Below, piece by piece: positions 52,006-59,512 of a stretch of 64,000 nucleotides of DNA. The stretch lies in contig NZ_PVMZ01000010.1 in NCBI RefSeq assembly GCF_003001815.1, forward strand, positions 248,001-312,000. Reading direction: 5' to 3'. Position numbers and translations under genes: made by a program. Under the pieces are notes generated by a model that worked only from the letters and a program-made list of their open reading frames with translations, was not told the origin of the DNA and did no database searches. Origin of the DNA: Actinoplanes italicus. GTDB lineage: Bacteria; Actinomycetota; Actinomycetes; Mycobacteriales; Micromonosporaceae. Positions within the stretch are counted from its first letter, which is position 1. Every line of letters starts with the position of its first letter.

Positions 52006-53660
52006 TCGGCCATCGACCCCTGCGGGCGACCGCGTCCCTGTTCCTGGCACTGGTGTTGCTGCTGCTGGGAACCTCCCGGCCCGCGCACGCGCACGCCAAC
52101 CTGGTCCGCACCGACCCGGCCGAGGGCGCGGTCCTGCAGAGTGCTCCCAGCCGGATCCTGTTCACGTTCGACGAGCCGGTGCGTGCCGTCCCCGACGGCG
52201 TCCAGATCTTCGACCCGCAGGGTGACCCGGTCGCGGCCGGGACGACCGCCACCGGGTCCGAACTCGCCGTCGCTCTCACCGAGCGGCCGCTCGAGGGCAC
52301 GATCGTGATCACCTGGCGGGTCGTCTCCGAGGACGGCCACCCGATCAGCGGAGCCCTCACCTTCTCCGTCGGCGCTCCCAGCACCCCCGGCATCGCCACC
52401 CCGCCGAGCTTCTCGAACACCGTCCCGGAGGTTCCCTGGGTGCTGACCCTGGCCCGTTGGCTGGGCTACGCCGGTCTGCTCCTGGCGGCCGGGCTCGTCG
52501 TGTTCACCGCCGTGTTCCTGCCGGCCGGCCCCGGCACCGGCCGCGCGCGCCACCGGGCGGCCACACTCACCCGGGCCGCGGTGGCTCTCGCGGCCGTCGC
52601 CTGGACGGCCGCGCTGCCGATCACCGCGGTCTACCTGCTCGGCGGCGGACCGGAACTGCTGGGCGAGGGCTCGACCTGGTCATCCCTGCCGCCCGCCGAG
52701 TACGCCGTGGTCGCCGTCGTCGTCGCCGGCCTCGCGGCGGCCGCCGGGCTCGGGACCTCGCCGGGATCGCGGCGGCGACGCGTCGCGGCGGTGGCGGCCG
52801 CGACGGCCGCGGTCATCGCGCCCGCCCTGACCGGGCACACCCGCGCGGCCGGCCCGGAAGCCCTCGTCGTCGGCGCGGACGCGCTGCACCTGCTCGCCGG
52901 CAGCGTCTGGCTCGGCGGACTCGCCGGCCTGGCGCTGACACTGCCGGCCCTCTCCGGTCACGGCGCCGCCGCGGCCAGGACGCTGACCAGGTTCTCCGCG
53001 ACCGCCGCCGCTGTCCTCGTGGCCCTGATCGCCACCGGCTCGCTGCTCGCCTGGCGGATCCTCGGCTCCTGGAGTGCGCTCGCCGGCACCGGGTACGGCC
53101 GGTTGCTGCTCGCCAAGATCGCCCTGGTGCTGGCCGCACTCGCCATCGCGGCCTGGAACAGATGGTCACTGCTTCCGCGGGTCGCGGCCACGAAGAGTGC
53201 CGACCGGCGGACCTCGGCCCGACCGGTGGTACGCGCCACCGCGATCGAGGGGTCGATCCTCGTCGCCGCGCTGCTCATCACCGGTTTCCTCGTCGACACG
53301 AGCCCTGAGGCCGCACCCGCGCGACCGGCGGCCGTGACCAGTCCCGGCACCCGCACGACGACGCTGGGTGACATCGCGGTGGAGGCCACCCTCACCCCGC
53401 TGTCCCGCGGCCCGAACACCATCACCCTCAAGCTGAGGTCCGCGAGCGGTGAACCCGCCGAGGGCGTCGCACCGCCCGTCGTCCGGCTGTCCTCGGAGCG
53501 GGCACCGCTCGGCGCCGTCCCGCTGACGCAGGTCTCCGCGGGGTTCTACACCGCGCAGGTGACGATCCCCGCCCCGGGGACGTGGCGGATGCAGGTCTCC
53601 CTGCGGGTCACCCAGTTCACCAACCCCGTCGGTGAACTGGAGTTCGTCATCGCCGGCTGA
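52002..53660 (+). CDS. CopC-CopD fusion, copper transport protein
   Basis: A protein of 552 residues. A signal peptide ends in PAHA; the CopC beta-sandwich follows (residues 31-125) with the N-terminal histidine (HANLVRTDPAEG) and DGHPISGALTFSVG as copper ligands. Residues 145-430 form the CopD membrane domain of some eight segments, including ADALHLLAGSVWLGGLAGL. A soluble C-terminal beta domain (about 455-552, YtkA-like) ends the protein. It likely moves copper into the cell for cuproenzymes. Its 3' end overlaps the stop of the opposite gene by 14 bases. Confidence 0.92.
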   Translation: MIGHRPLRATASLFLALVLLLLGTSRPAHAHANLVRTDPAEGAVLQSAPSRILFTFDEPVRAVPDGVQIFDPQGDPVAAGTTATGSELAVALTERPLEGTIVITWRVVSEDGHPISGALTFSVGAPSTPGIATPPSFSNTVPEVPWVLTLARWLGYAGLLLAAGLVVFTAVFLPAGPGTGRARHRAATLTRAAVALAAVAWTAALPITAVYLLGGGPELLGEGSTWSSLPPAEYAVVAVVVAGLAAAAGLGTSPGSRRRRVAAVAAATAAVIAPALTGHTRAAGPEALVVGADALHLLAGSVWLGGLAGLALTLPALSGHGAAAARTLTRFSATAAAVLVALIATGSLLAWRILGSWSALAGTGYGRLLLAKIALVLAALAIAAWNRWSLLPRVAATKSADRRTSARPVVRATAIEGSILVAALLITGFLVDTSPEAAPARPAAVTSPGTRTTTLGDIAVEATLTPLSRGPNTITLKLRSASGEPAEGVAPPVVRLSSERAPLGAVPLTQVSAGFYTAQVTIPAPGTWRMQVSLRVTQFTNPVGELEFVIAG

Positions 53661-54528
53661 CCTGTCCGTGTGCGACGAGCAGGTGGAAGAGCCGCTCACC
53701 GACGTCGTGCGGGATCCACGGGCCGAGACTGTCCGGGGACACCTGGGCGTAGCCGTCGTTGAACTCGACCGCCTTCTCGGCCCGGTATCGCAGCCACCAC
53801 ACCACGCCGGACCAGATGTGGTCGGCCGGTGGGTCCGGGTAGGCGGCCAGAACCGCCTCCACGCGCTCGTCGAACCGGTCCAGCAGCGCGTGGCCGGGCG
53901 GGCCGGGGAAGATCTGCGCCCGCAGGTCGATGTGCCGGAAGACATTGTCGACCAGCTCGGCGCCGGTGAAGTCGTTGCCGGTGAACGCGTTGCGGTCACG
54001 GCCCAGCGCCGTCGAGTGCCCGGTCACGGTGCCGTCGAAGATGCAGTTCTTGATCCGGCCGCGGAACGTGCAGTCGACGAACTGCGCCGGTTGGCCGGAG
54101 AACCGCCACCCGAGCTGGCCGGCGTGGTCGAGCACGCAGCGCTCGAACCGCGCGTTGCCGAAGAAGGCCCGGGCGGGGATCTTCGTACGGGCGAACGCGC
54201 AGTCCCGGTAGACGGTCTCTGGCCAGCGCTGCTCGTCCCAGCGGGTGCCGTCGTAGCCGGTGGCGCCGAACTGCACCTTGCTGAACGAGGTCCGGGAGAA
54301 GTCGCAGCCCTCGAAGACCGAGTCGTGTGCCAGGAAGCCGCCGAACCGGATCCTGGAGAAGTCGACACCGGACAGCCGGGCGCCGACCAGGCTGATGTCG
54401 AGATTGTCGTCGGGGATCGTGAACCGGCCGCCGGTCTGCTCGCCCCGGACCAGCCAGTAGCGGCGTACACCCATCAGCGCCGGCTCGAACTGCAGTGTCT
54501 GGCTCACGCTCGTCACCCCGTACCGCAT
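53647..54528 (-). CDS. Pentapeptide-repeat protein
   Basis: A protein of 293 residues. Residues about 40-200 have degenerate pentapeptide repeats of the A(D/N)LXX type (DISLVGARLSGVDFSRIRFGG, VFEGCDFSRTSFSKVQF, FTGNDFTGAELVDNVFRHIDL), which fold as a right-handed beta helix. The C-terminal 90 residues are not repetitive (ERVEAVLAAYPDPPADHIWSGVVWWLRY). Such proteins can mimic DNA or act as scaffolds; no role can be assigned. The start is ATG 54528. It is convergent with copCD and divergent from the XRE gene. Confidence 0.82.
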   Translation of the reverse strand: MRYGVTSVSQTLQFEPALMGVRRYWLVRGEQTGGRFTIPDDNLDISLVGARLSGVDFSRIRFGGFLAHDSVFEGCDFSRTSFSKVQFGATGYDGTRWDEQRWPETVYRDCAFARTKIPARAFFGNARFERCVLDHAGQLGWRFSGQPAQFVDCTFRGRIKNCIFDGTVTGHSTALGRDRNAFTGNDFTGAELVDNVFRHIDLRAQIFPGPPGHALLDRFDERVEAVLAAYPDPPADHIWSGVVWWLRYRAEKAVEFNDGYAQVSPDSLGPWIPHDVGERLFHLLVAHGQVSRR

Positions 54529-54630
54529 TCTGTCGCTCTTGATCGGAATTGGCGAGGGATCGACGGACTCGTTGTCCGTTCCGCTGTGGCCGGGACGCTG
54601 TTCCACTGATCGTGAAGATCGGGGACGTCG

Positions 54631-55821
54631 ATGAACAGTGACCATGTGGGTGCCCGGCTGCGTCGCTGGCGGCTGCGCCGGGGGCTCTCCCAGCGGGTGC
54701 TGGCCGGTCTGGCCGGGTTCAGCCAGGGTTACATCGCGCAGATCGAGAACGGGTCGGCGCCGCTGGACCGGCTGGCGGCCCGTGAGGCGCTGGCGAGCGC
54801 GCTGCAGATCTCGGTGCGTGAGCTGACCGGGCGGCCCGACGAGGAGCCGTCGCGGGCACTGGTCAGTGCCGCGGCGATGACGGAGCTGCGGTCCGGGATC
54901 ATCGCGCTGGCGGTGCCCGCGGTCAACGGCGGTGAAGGGATCGACCCGCCGGACGCCGGTGTGGACACCGCGGTGCTGGACGGTTATTTCGTCGGATGCC
55001 GGTACGACCTGCTCGTACCGGCGCTCGCCCGGACCCTGACCGCGCTGGCGTCGCCACCGCGCGACCTGGACGACACGGCCGGGCGGCGGCATCAGCGACG
55101 GGTCGTGGAGGTCTGCTCGACCACGGTGGCGACCTGCGTACAGCTCGGGCATCCGGATCTGACGCTCGTGATGGCCGGGGAGGCGATGCGGACCGCTGAG
55201 GAGCTGGGCGAGCCGGCGCACCTCGGGCTGGCCAACTACGCCAGGATCCGGGCGGTGTACGCCACCACGGGCGCGGCCCGGGTCGCCGGTGAGGGGATCG
55301 ATCGCCTGTCGCCGTACGTCGGTAAGGACGCCGCGGCCGCCAGCACGTACGGCATGCATCACCTGATCAGCGCCGAGATGGCGGCGCAGGCCGGGCGGGC
55401 GTCTGTGGCGTCGGCGCACCTGGCCGAGGCCGAGGCGGTGGCCGCCCACACCGGGGAACGGCCGGACGACTGGTTCAGTTTCGGGCCGACGAACGTGGTG
55501 ATGTGGCGTCTCGCGATCCTGGTGGCGCTGGGGGAGGGGCGTGCCGCGCGGGCCCTGACGGCCGGGTTCCGCCCGGAGGCCCTGCCGTCGCCGCAGCGCC
55601 AGGCCACCTACTTCATCGATCTCGCCCGTGCCCTGCTGCAGGGCCGGGGGACCGAGGACTCGGCCGCCGCCGCGCTGTACCGGGCCGAGACGATCGCTCC
55701 GCAGCAGGTGTCGGCCTCGCCGGGCGCCAGGGAGGCGCTGCGGGCGCTGCTGTCGCGGCCGCGGTTCGGGCGCGACAGCCGGATGCGCGGGCTGGCCGGC
55801 CGGTGCGGAATCCGTGATTAG
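54631..55821 (+). CDS. XRE-family helix-turn-helix regulator with helical-repeat domain
   Basis: A protein of 396 residues. Residues 5-65 form the XRE helix-turn-helix (VGARLRRWRLRRGLSQRVLAGLAGFSQGYIAQIENGSAPL). The rest is an all-helical repeat domain (RTAEELGEPAHLGLANYARIRAVYATTGAARVAGEGID; HLAEAEAVAAHTGE), similar to the many actinomycete regulators in which such a domain binds a signal. No peptide or partner gene is nearby. The ATP-binding protein gene follows 38 bp later and may be co-transcribed. Confidence 0.85.
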   Translation: MNSDHVGARLRRWRLRRGLSQRVLAGLAGFSQGYIAQIENGSAPLDRLAAREALASALQISVRELTGRPDEEPSRALVSAAAMTELRSGIIALAVPAVNGGEGIDPPDAGVDTAVLDGYFVGCRYDLLVPALARTLTALASPPRDLDDTAGRRHQRRVVEVCSTTVATCVQLGHPDLTLVMAGEAMRTAEELGEPAHLGLANYARIRAVYATTGAARVAGEGIDRLSPYVGKDAAAASTYGMHHLISAEMAAQAGRASVASAHLAEAEAVAAHTGERPDDWFSFGPTNVVMWRLAILVALGEGRAARALTAGFRPEALPSPQRQATYFIDLARALLQGRGTEDSAAAALYRAETIAPQQVSASPGAREALRALLSRPRFGRDSRMRGLAGRCGIRD

Positions 55822-55859
55822 TCGCGGTAATCGTCCGTGCCGCCGGACCGCTTACCGTC

Positions 55860-56279
55860 ATGACCATGACGCAGTTGCGGGAGCAGCCGTACCTGATGGT
55901 GCTGGCGCCTGAGCCGGAGGCCACGAGCCTGGCCGGCACGCTGGTCGCCGACGCGTGCCTGGCCTGGCGGCTCGTGGAGCTGCTGCACCCGGCCCGCAGG
56001 GTGATGGCCGAGCTGGTGCTGAACGCGGTCGAGCACGCCCGTACCGGCCTCGTGGTGACGGTTACCCGCTGTGACGGGGGACTGCGGCTGGCCGTCGCCG
56101 ACGGTGATCCACGCCTGCCGCGCCTGCGGGCGCCGGGTCCGGTGGACGGCGGGGCGCCGTTCGACGTGCGGGGCCACGGCCTGCAGGCGGTGCAGGCGGT
56201 CGCGGCGGCGTGGGGCGCCGAACCGACCGAGTCCGGAAAGGTGGTCTGGGCCGAGCTGTTAATCCTACCTAGCGTGTAG
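55860..56279 (+). CDS. Anti-sigma-type ATP-binding protein (HATPase_c, RsbW-like)
   Basis: A protein of 139 residues with the GHKL fold. The N box is MAELVLNAVEHAR (about 49-61), the G1 box lies in LRLAVADGDPRLP, and the G2 box is GHGLQAVQAVAAAWG. Such single-domain proteins in actinomycetes bind sigma factors or anti-anti-sigma factors and can phosphorylate the latter. No partner is encoded nearby. ATG 55860 or ATG 55866 may be the start. The aldo/keto reductase gene begins 10 bp after its stop. Confidence 0.87.
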   Translation: MTMTQLREQPYLMVLAPEPEATSLAGTLVADACLAWRLVELLHPARRVMAELVLNAVEHARTGLVVTVTRCDGGLRLAVADGDPRLPRLRAPGPVDGGAPFDVRGHGLQAVQAVAAAWGAEPTESGKVVWAELLILPSV

Positions 56280-56289
56280 GGTATGCGGC

Positions 56290-57258
56290 ATGAGCCCGAC
56301 CTACGACGACATCCCGTTCCGCCGCGCCGGGAAGTCCGGCCTCGACCTGCCCGCGTTCTCCTTCGGGTTGTGGCAGAAGTTCGGCACCGACCACCCGTTC
56401 CAGACGCAGCGCGAGATCGTGCTGCACGCGTTCGATCTGGGCATCGTCCACTTCGACAACGCCGACCGGTACGGACCGCCGCACCGGGCCGCGCAGCAGT
56501 TCTTCGGCCGGGTGCTGCAGCGCGACCTGGCACCTCATCGCGACGAGCTGATCCTGTCGACGAAGGCCGGTAATCCGATCGGCCGTAGCCCGTACCAGCG
56601 TGGGGGTTCGCGGAAGTCGCTGCTCGCCTCGCTCGACCACAGCCTGCGCGACCTCGGCACCGACTACGTCGACATCTTCTACCACCACCGGCAGGACGAC
56701 GGCACCCCGCTGGAGGAGACGGTCGGTGCCCTGGTCAGTGCGGTCCAGCAGGGCAAGGCGCTGTACGTCGGCGTCTCCAACTACGAGACGGCCCGCGCGC
56801 ACCGGGCCGCCGAGCTGCTGCACGCGGCCGGGGTGCCGCTGCTCGTCCACCAGCCCCGCTACTCGATCTTCGACCGGACTCCGGAGCTGACCGGGCTGCT
56901 CGGCCAGGCCGAATCGGACGGGTTCGGGCTGGTCGTCTACTCGCCACTGGCTCAGGGGCTGCTGACCGACAAGTACCTGGACGGCATCCCGGCCGGCGCC
57001 CGCGCCCTCGACAGCGCCTTCCTCAAGCCGGACGCCATCACCGACGACTACCGGCAGCGGGCGGCCGCCCTCGACAAGATCGCCTCGGAACGCGGTCAGT
57101 CCCTGGCCCAGCTGGCGCTGCAGTGGGTCCTGCGGCGGCCCGAGGTGACCTCGGCGCTGATCGGGGCCAGCTCGACGGCGCAGCTCGACCACAACGTCCG
57201 GGCGCTCGACTTCCCCGAGCTCACCCCTGAGGAGCTGGCGCTGATCGACGGGATCTGA
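56290..57258 (+). CDS. Aldo/keto reductase, YghZ/GapA-like (L-glyceraldehyde-3-P reductase group)
   Basis: A TIM-barrel NADPH reductase of 322 residues. The tetrad is visible: D56 and Y61 (DNADRYGPP), K92 (LSTKAG) and H132 (FYHHRQD). PYQRGGSRKSLLASLDHSLRDLGTDYVDIFY and QQFFGRVLQRDLAPHRDEL group it with YghZ and potassium-channel beta-subunit-like AKRs. It reduces small aldehydes such as glyceraldehyde 3-phosphate or methylglyoxal. Its last 38 bases overlap the end of the opposite kinase-like gene. Confidence 0.92.
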   Translation: MSPTYDDIPFRRAGKSGLDLPAFSFGLWQKFGTDHPFQTQREIVLHAFDLGIVHFDNADRYGPPHRAAQQFFGRVLQRDLAPHRDELILSTKAGNPIGRSPYQRGGSRKSLLASLDHSLRDLGTDYVDIFYHHRQDDGTPLEETVGALVSAVQQGKALYVGVSNYETARAHRAAELLHAAGVPLLVHQPRYSIFDRTPELTGLLGQAESDGFGLVVYSPLAQGLLTDKYLDGIPAGARALDSAFLKPDAITDDYRQRAAALDKIASERGQSLAQLALQWVLRRPEVTSALIGASSTAQLDHNVRALDFPELTPEELALIDGI

Positions 57259-58273
57259 CCGTCAGGGCCTTGGCCAGGTCGTCAGCAGGGAAGGGTGACC
57301 GCTTGTCGGCCCAGAGCTCCTCGAAGAAGTCACCCATGACCATCGCCACCGGCGTGTGTTCGGCGACGATCTCCGCCGCCGGGCCACGCAGGCCCGCGCC
57401 CGGCTCCGCCGCGTGCCCCCGCAGATGACCGTGCACCTCGTTCCACGGCAGGCCGAGCCCGTTGCTCACTATCCATCGGACCAGGTGGGCGGTGGTGTGG
57501 CCCCGGTCGTAGTCGTGGTGCCGGCGGAGGAAGCCGCGCTCGTCCTCGTCGAGGTCGAAGTCCGAGTGGAGGGCGAGGCCGAAGTCGGCGAAGTAGATCC
57601 GCCGCCCGTCGGTCAGCAGGTTACGGAAGTGCGCGTCGAAATGGGCGAGCCCCCGCGCGCCCATGAACTCGACGCCGTCGCGTACCCCCGCCCGCACGAA
57701 CTCCAGCGCGCCGCCGGTGGCCGCGTGCTCGGTCAGCCACGCGTCGACGGTCTGCGGGAAGTGCTCCATGAACACGATGACGGCGGCCGACGCGTCGCCG
57801 ATCGCCTCGAGCCGGGCCCGGACCGCGTCGTGGCCCTCCCAGTGGGTCACCCAGCGCTCCAGCTCGGCGGGGTCGGTCGGGGCCGGCCGGTACGGCACCA
57901 CGCGCCAGTGGTACACCAGCGGAAACCCGTCGAACTCGCCGTCCAGCACCCACCGGGTGGTCATGTCGTGCACGGCGATCTCCCGCCACGCACCGAACCC
58001 GGCCGACCCGATGCCGTACTGATAGAACGTCGGCAGCCCGAACAGGTTCGCCGTCGACCCGGTGTGGTCGCGTTCGAGGTCGGTCAGCGGCACGAACTTG
58101 ACGAACATCGGCACGCCGTCGACCGCGGCCGTCGCGACCGCCCCACCGAACCCGGGCGTGGGCGGCCCGTCGAGCAGCCCCGTCAGCGTGGCGTCGTCGA
58201 CCGCCGCCAGCCTCTGCGAGATGGCCTGATGGCGGTTCCGGCGTACGGTCAGGTCTGATTCGTCCACGCTCAC
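57221..58273 (-). CDS. Protein-kinase-like fold phosphotransferase
   Basis: A protein of 350 residues. A kinase-like core can be followed: a possible ATP lysine K59 (MFVKFVPL), E98 (AWREIAVHD), the catalytic loop HFDAHFRN (211-218) with D213 and N218, and the metal loop FADFG with D230. This is the pattern of aminoglycoside/choline-kinase-type and small protein-kinase-like enzymes. The substrate is unknown. GTG 58273 starts it; GTG 58267 is an alternative. The stop lies inside the end of the aldo/keto reductase gene, with a 38-bp tail-to-tail overlap. Confidence 0.75.
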   Translation of the reverse strand: MSVDESDLTVRRNRHQAISQRLAAVDDATLTGLLDGPPTPGFGGAVATAAVDGVPMFVKFVPLTDLERDHTGSTANLFGLPTFYQYGIGSAGFGAWREIAVHDMTTRWVLDGEFDGFPLVYHWRVVPYRPAPTDPAELERWVTHWEGHDAVRARLEAIGDASAAVIVFMEHFPQTVDAWLTEHAATGGALEFVRAGVRDGVEFMGARGLAHFDAHFRNLLTDGRRIYFADFGLALHSDFDLDEDERGFLRRHHDYDRGHTTAHLVRWIVSNGLGLPWNEVHGHLRGHAAEPGAGLRGPAAEIVAEHTPVAMVMGDFFEELWADKRSPFPADDLAKALTVRSRRSAPAPQG

Positions 58274-58508
58274 CCGACCACCTTGCCAGACGCGACGCGG
58301 TCAGGCCTTCGCCGCCGGGGCCCACGACCGGCAGCCTCCTCTTAGGCTGTCTGGCTGAGTCGTCGGCGGTGCTCGGCCCGCGGCCGGTGGCCGGCTCGGT
58401 GATACCGGCCTGGGCCACGGCTCGCGGCCCGATACCGCCACGGTCCGGTGCTGGACGATCAACTACGGCCGTTTTTCGGGTCGGGCTCCGCGATACGGCT
58501 GCCTCCCG

Positions 58509-58592
58509 CGCCGGGAAGGGTTCCCCGGCCACCGCCGGGCGGTCAAGAGGTGCCGGGAAGGGTTCGTCGGCCACGGCCGGGCGATCCAACAG
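58509..58592. repeat. Imperfect 42-bp direct duplication
   Basis: Two tandem copies of a 42-bp unit lie at 58509-58550 and 58551-58592. Both contain GCCGGGAAGGGTTC and then CGGCCAC and CCGGGCG; they differ at scattered positions. The copies lie in a 595-bp gene-free stretch (58274-58868) in which I see no gene apart from this and the dispersed repeat. Confidence 0.6.
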
Positions 58593-58677
58593 CCACCCGA
58601 ACCCGGCGCCGCGGCTGGCGGGCTGGACCCTGACTAGGAAGGGCTCTCGAGCCGCGGGGCACACACGCAGGCTTCGC

Positions 58678-58739
58678 GTGTGCTCCTGACGTCGTCGGTA
58701 GCGACGGTGAGGTCTCACGTTGCGGGTCCGTGGGCGCAC
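58678..58739 (+). repeat. Dispersed intergenic repeat, copy B
   Basis: The segment begins GTGTGCTCCTGACGTCGTC and ends TCCGTGGGCGCAC. It aligns with copy A at 29552-29615 over its whole length. Its GCGACGGTGAGGTCTCACG core also appears, inverted, near 29365-29385. Confidence 0.55.
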
Positions 58740-58868
58740 ACCGGCGCTATGGCGACGGCAGGGTCGCGCGCAGCCACTACGTGCGCCCCCACCGCCATGA
58801 TCGCGACGCCTTGCGGGCGAAGTCCCTGGTCCGCACGTCGACCGGCCAGAACTTCTCGGCCCGCAGCT

Positions 58869-59411
58869 TCAGACGCAGGGTGCCGTGATGGTCAGGGCTT
58901 CGACCAGGCTGGTGGCGGCGGGAGTGTGCTTCTCGTACGCATCCGGGAAGGCCGAGATCTGCACCGCCTGCGCTGCCTCGGTCAGCCGCATCCCCTGCCA
59001 GCCGTCGATCTTGAGCAGTTTGTCGTAGAACTTCCGGGTCTGGTACGCCGGGTCGGACAGCTGCCTGGGGGTGCCCCAGCCCTGGCTGGGCCGCTGCTGG
59101 AACAGGCCGATCGAGTCACGGTCGCCGCCGCGCAGGTTACGCAGGCTGGACTCCTGCAGGGCGGTCGCGACCGCGATCACCACACCCTCGCTGGGGATCT
59201 TCCGCTCGGCGCCGATGGTGACGATGAGCCGCGCGTTGCTGACCTGCTCGTCACTCCAGCCCTTCAGCACCGGCGAGGAGACGGCCGGGGCGGGTGCCGT
59301 CGTGCATTCACCACCGGCGTCGGCGCGGACCAGTGGGCTGATCAGGAAAGCGAAGAGTACGGCGATAGCAGTCACGAACAGCGCGCGCACGACGAGCGGT
59401 ACACCTTTCAC
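58869..59411 (-). CDS. Secreted SLT-like (lysozyme-fold) protein
   Basis: About 180 residues. The N-terminus is a signal peptide or anchor (ALFVTAIAVLFAFLISPLV). The domain after it has the pattern VIAVATALQESSLRNL, GDRDSIGLFQQRPSQGWG and AAQAVQISAFPDAYEKH. This is the lysozyme-like repeat found in front of peptidases and alone in actinobacteria, where E of ALQES sits at the catalytic-acid position. It could cut or bind peptidoglycan. The start is uncertain: GTG 59411 gives a good signal peptide, and TTG 59453 is possible. Confidence 0.72.
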   Translation of the reverse strand: MKGVPLVVRALFVTAIAVLFAFLISPLVRADAGGECTTAPAPAVSSPVLKGWSDEQVSNARLIVTIGAERKIPSEGVVIAVATALQESSLRNLRGGDRDSIGLFQQRPSQGWGTPRQLSDPAYQTRKFYDKLLKIDGWQGMRLTEAAQAVQISAFPDAYEKHTPAATSLVEALTITAPCV

Positions 59412-59512
59412 CAGCCGGGGGAGACTGGCGAAGGGTACAGGCTTGTCGATCAAAGTCGATAGTGGATCTGTGTACAGGGGCGCCCGCCGCGGGTGCGACG
59501 GGCGCCCTCGCG

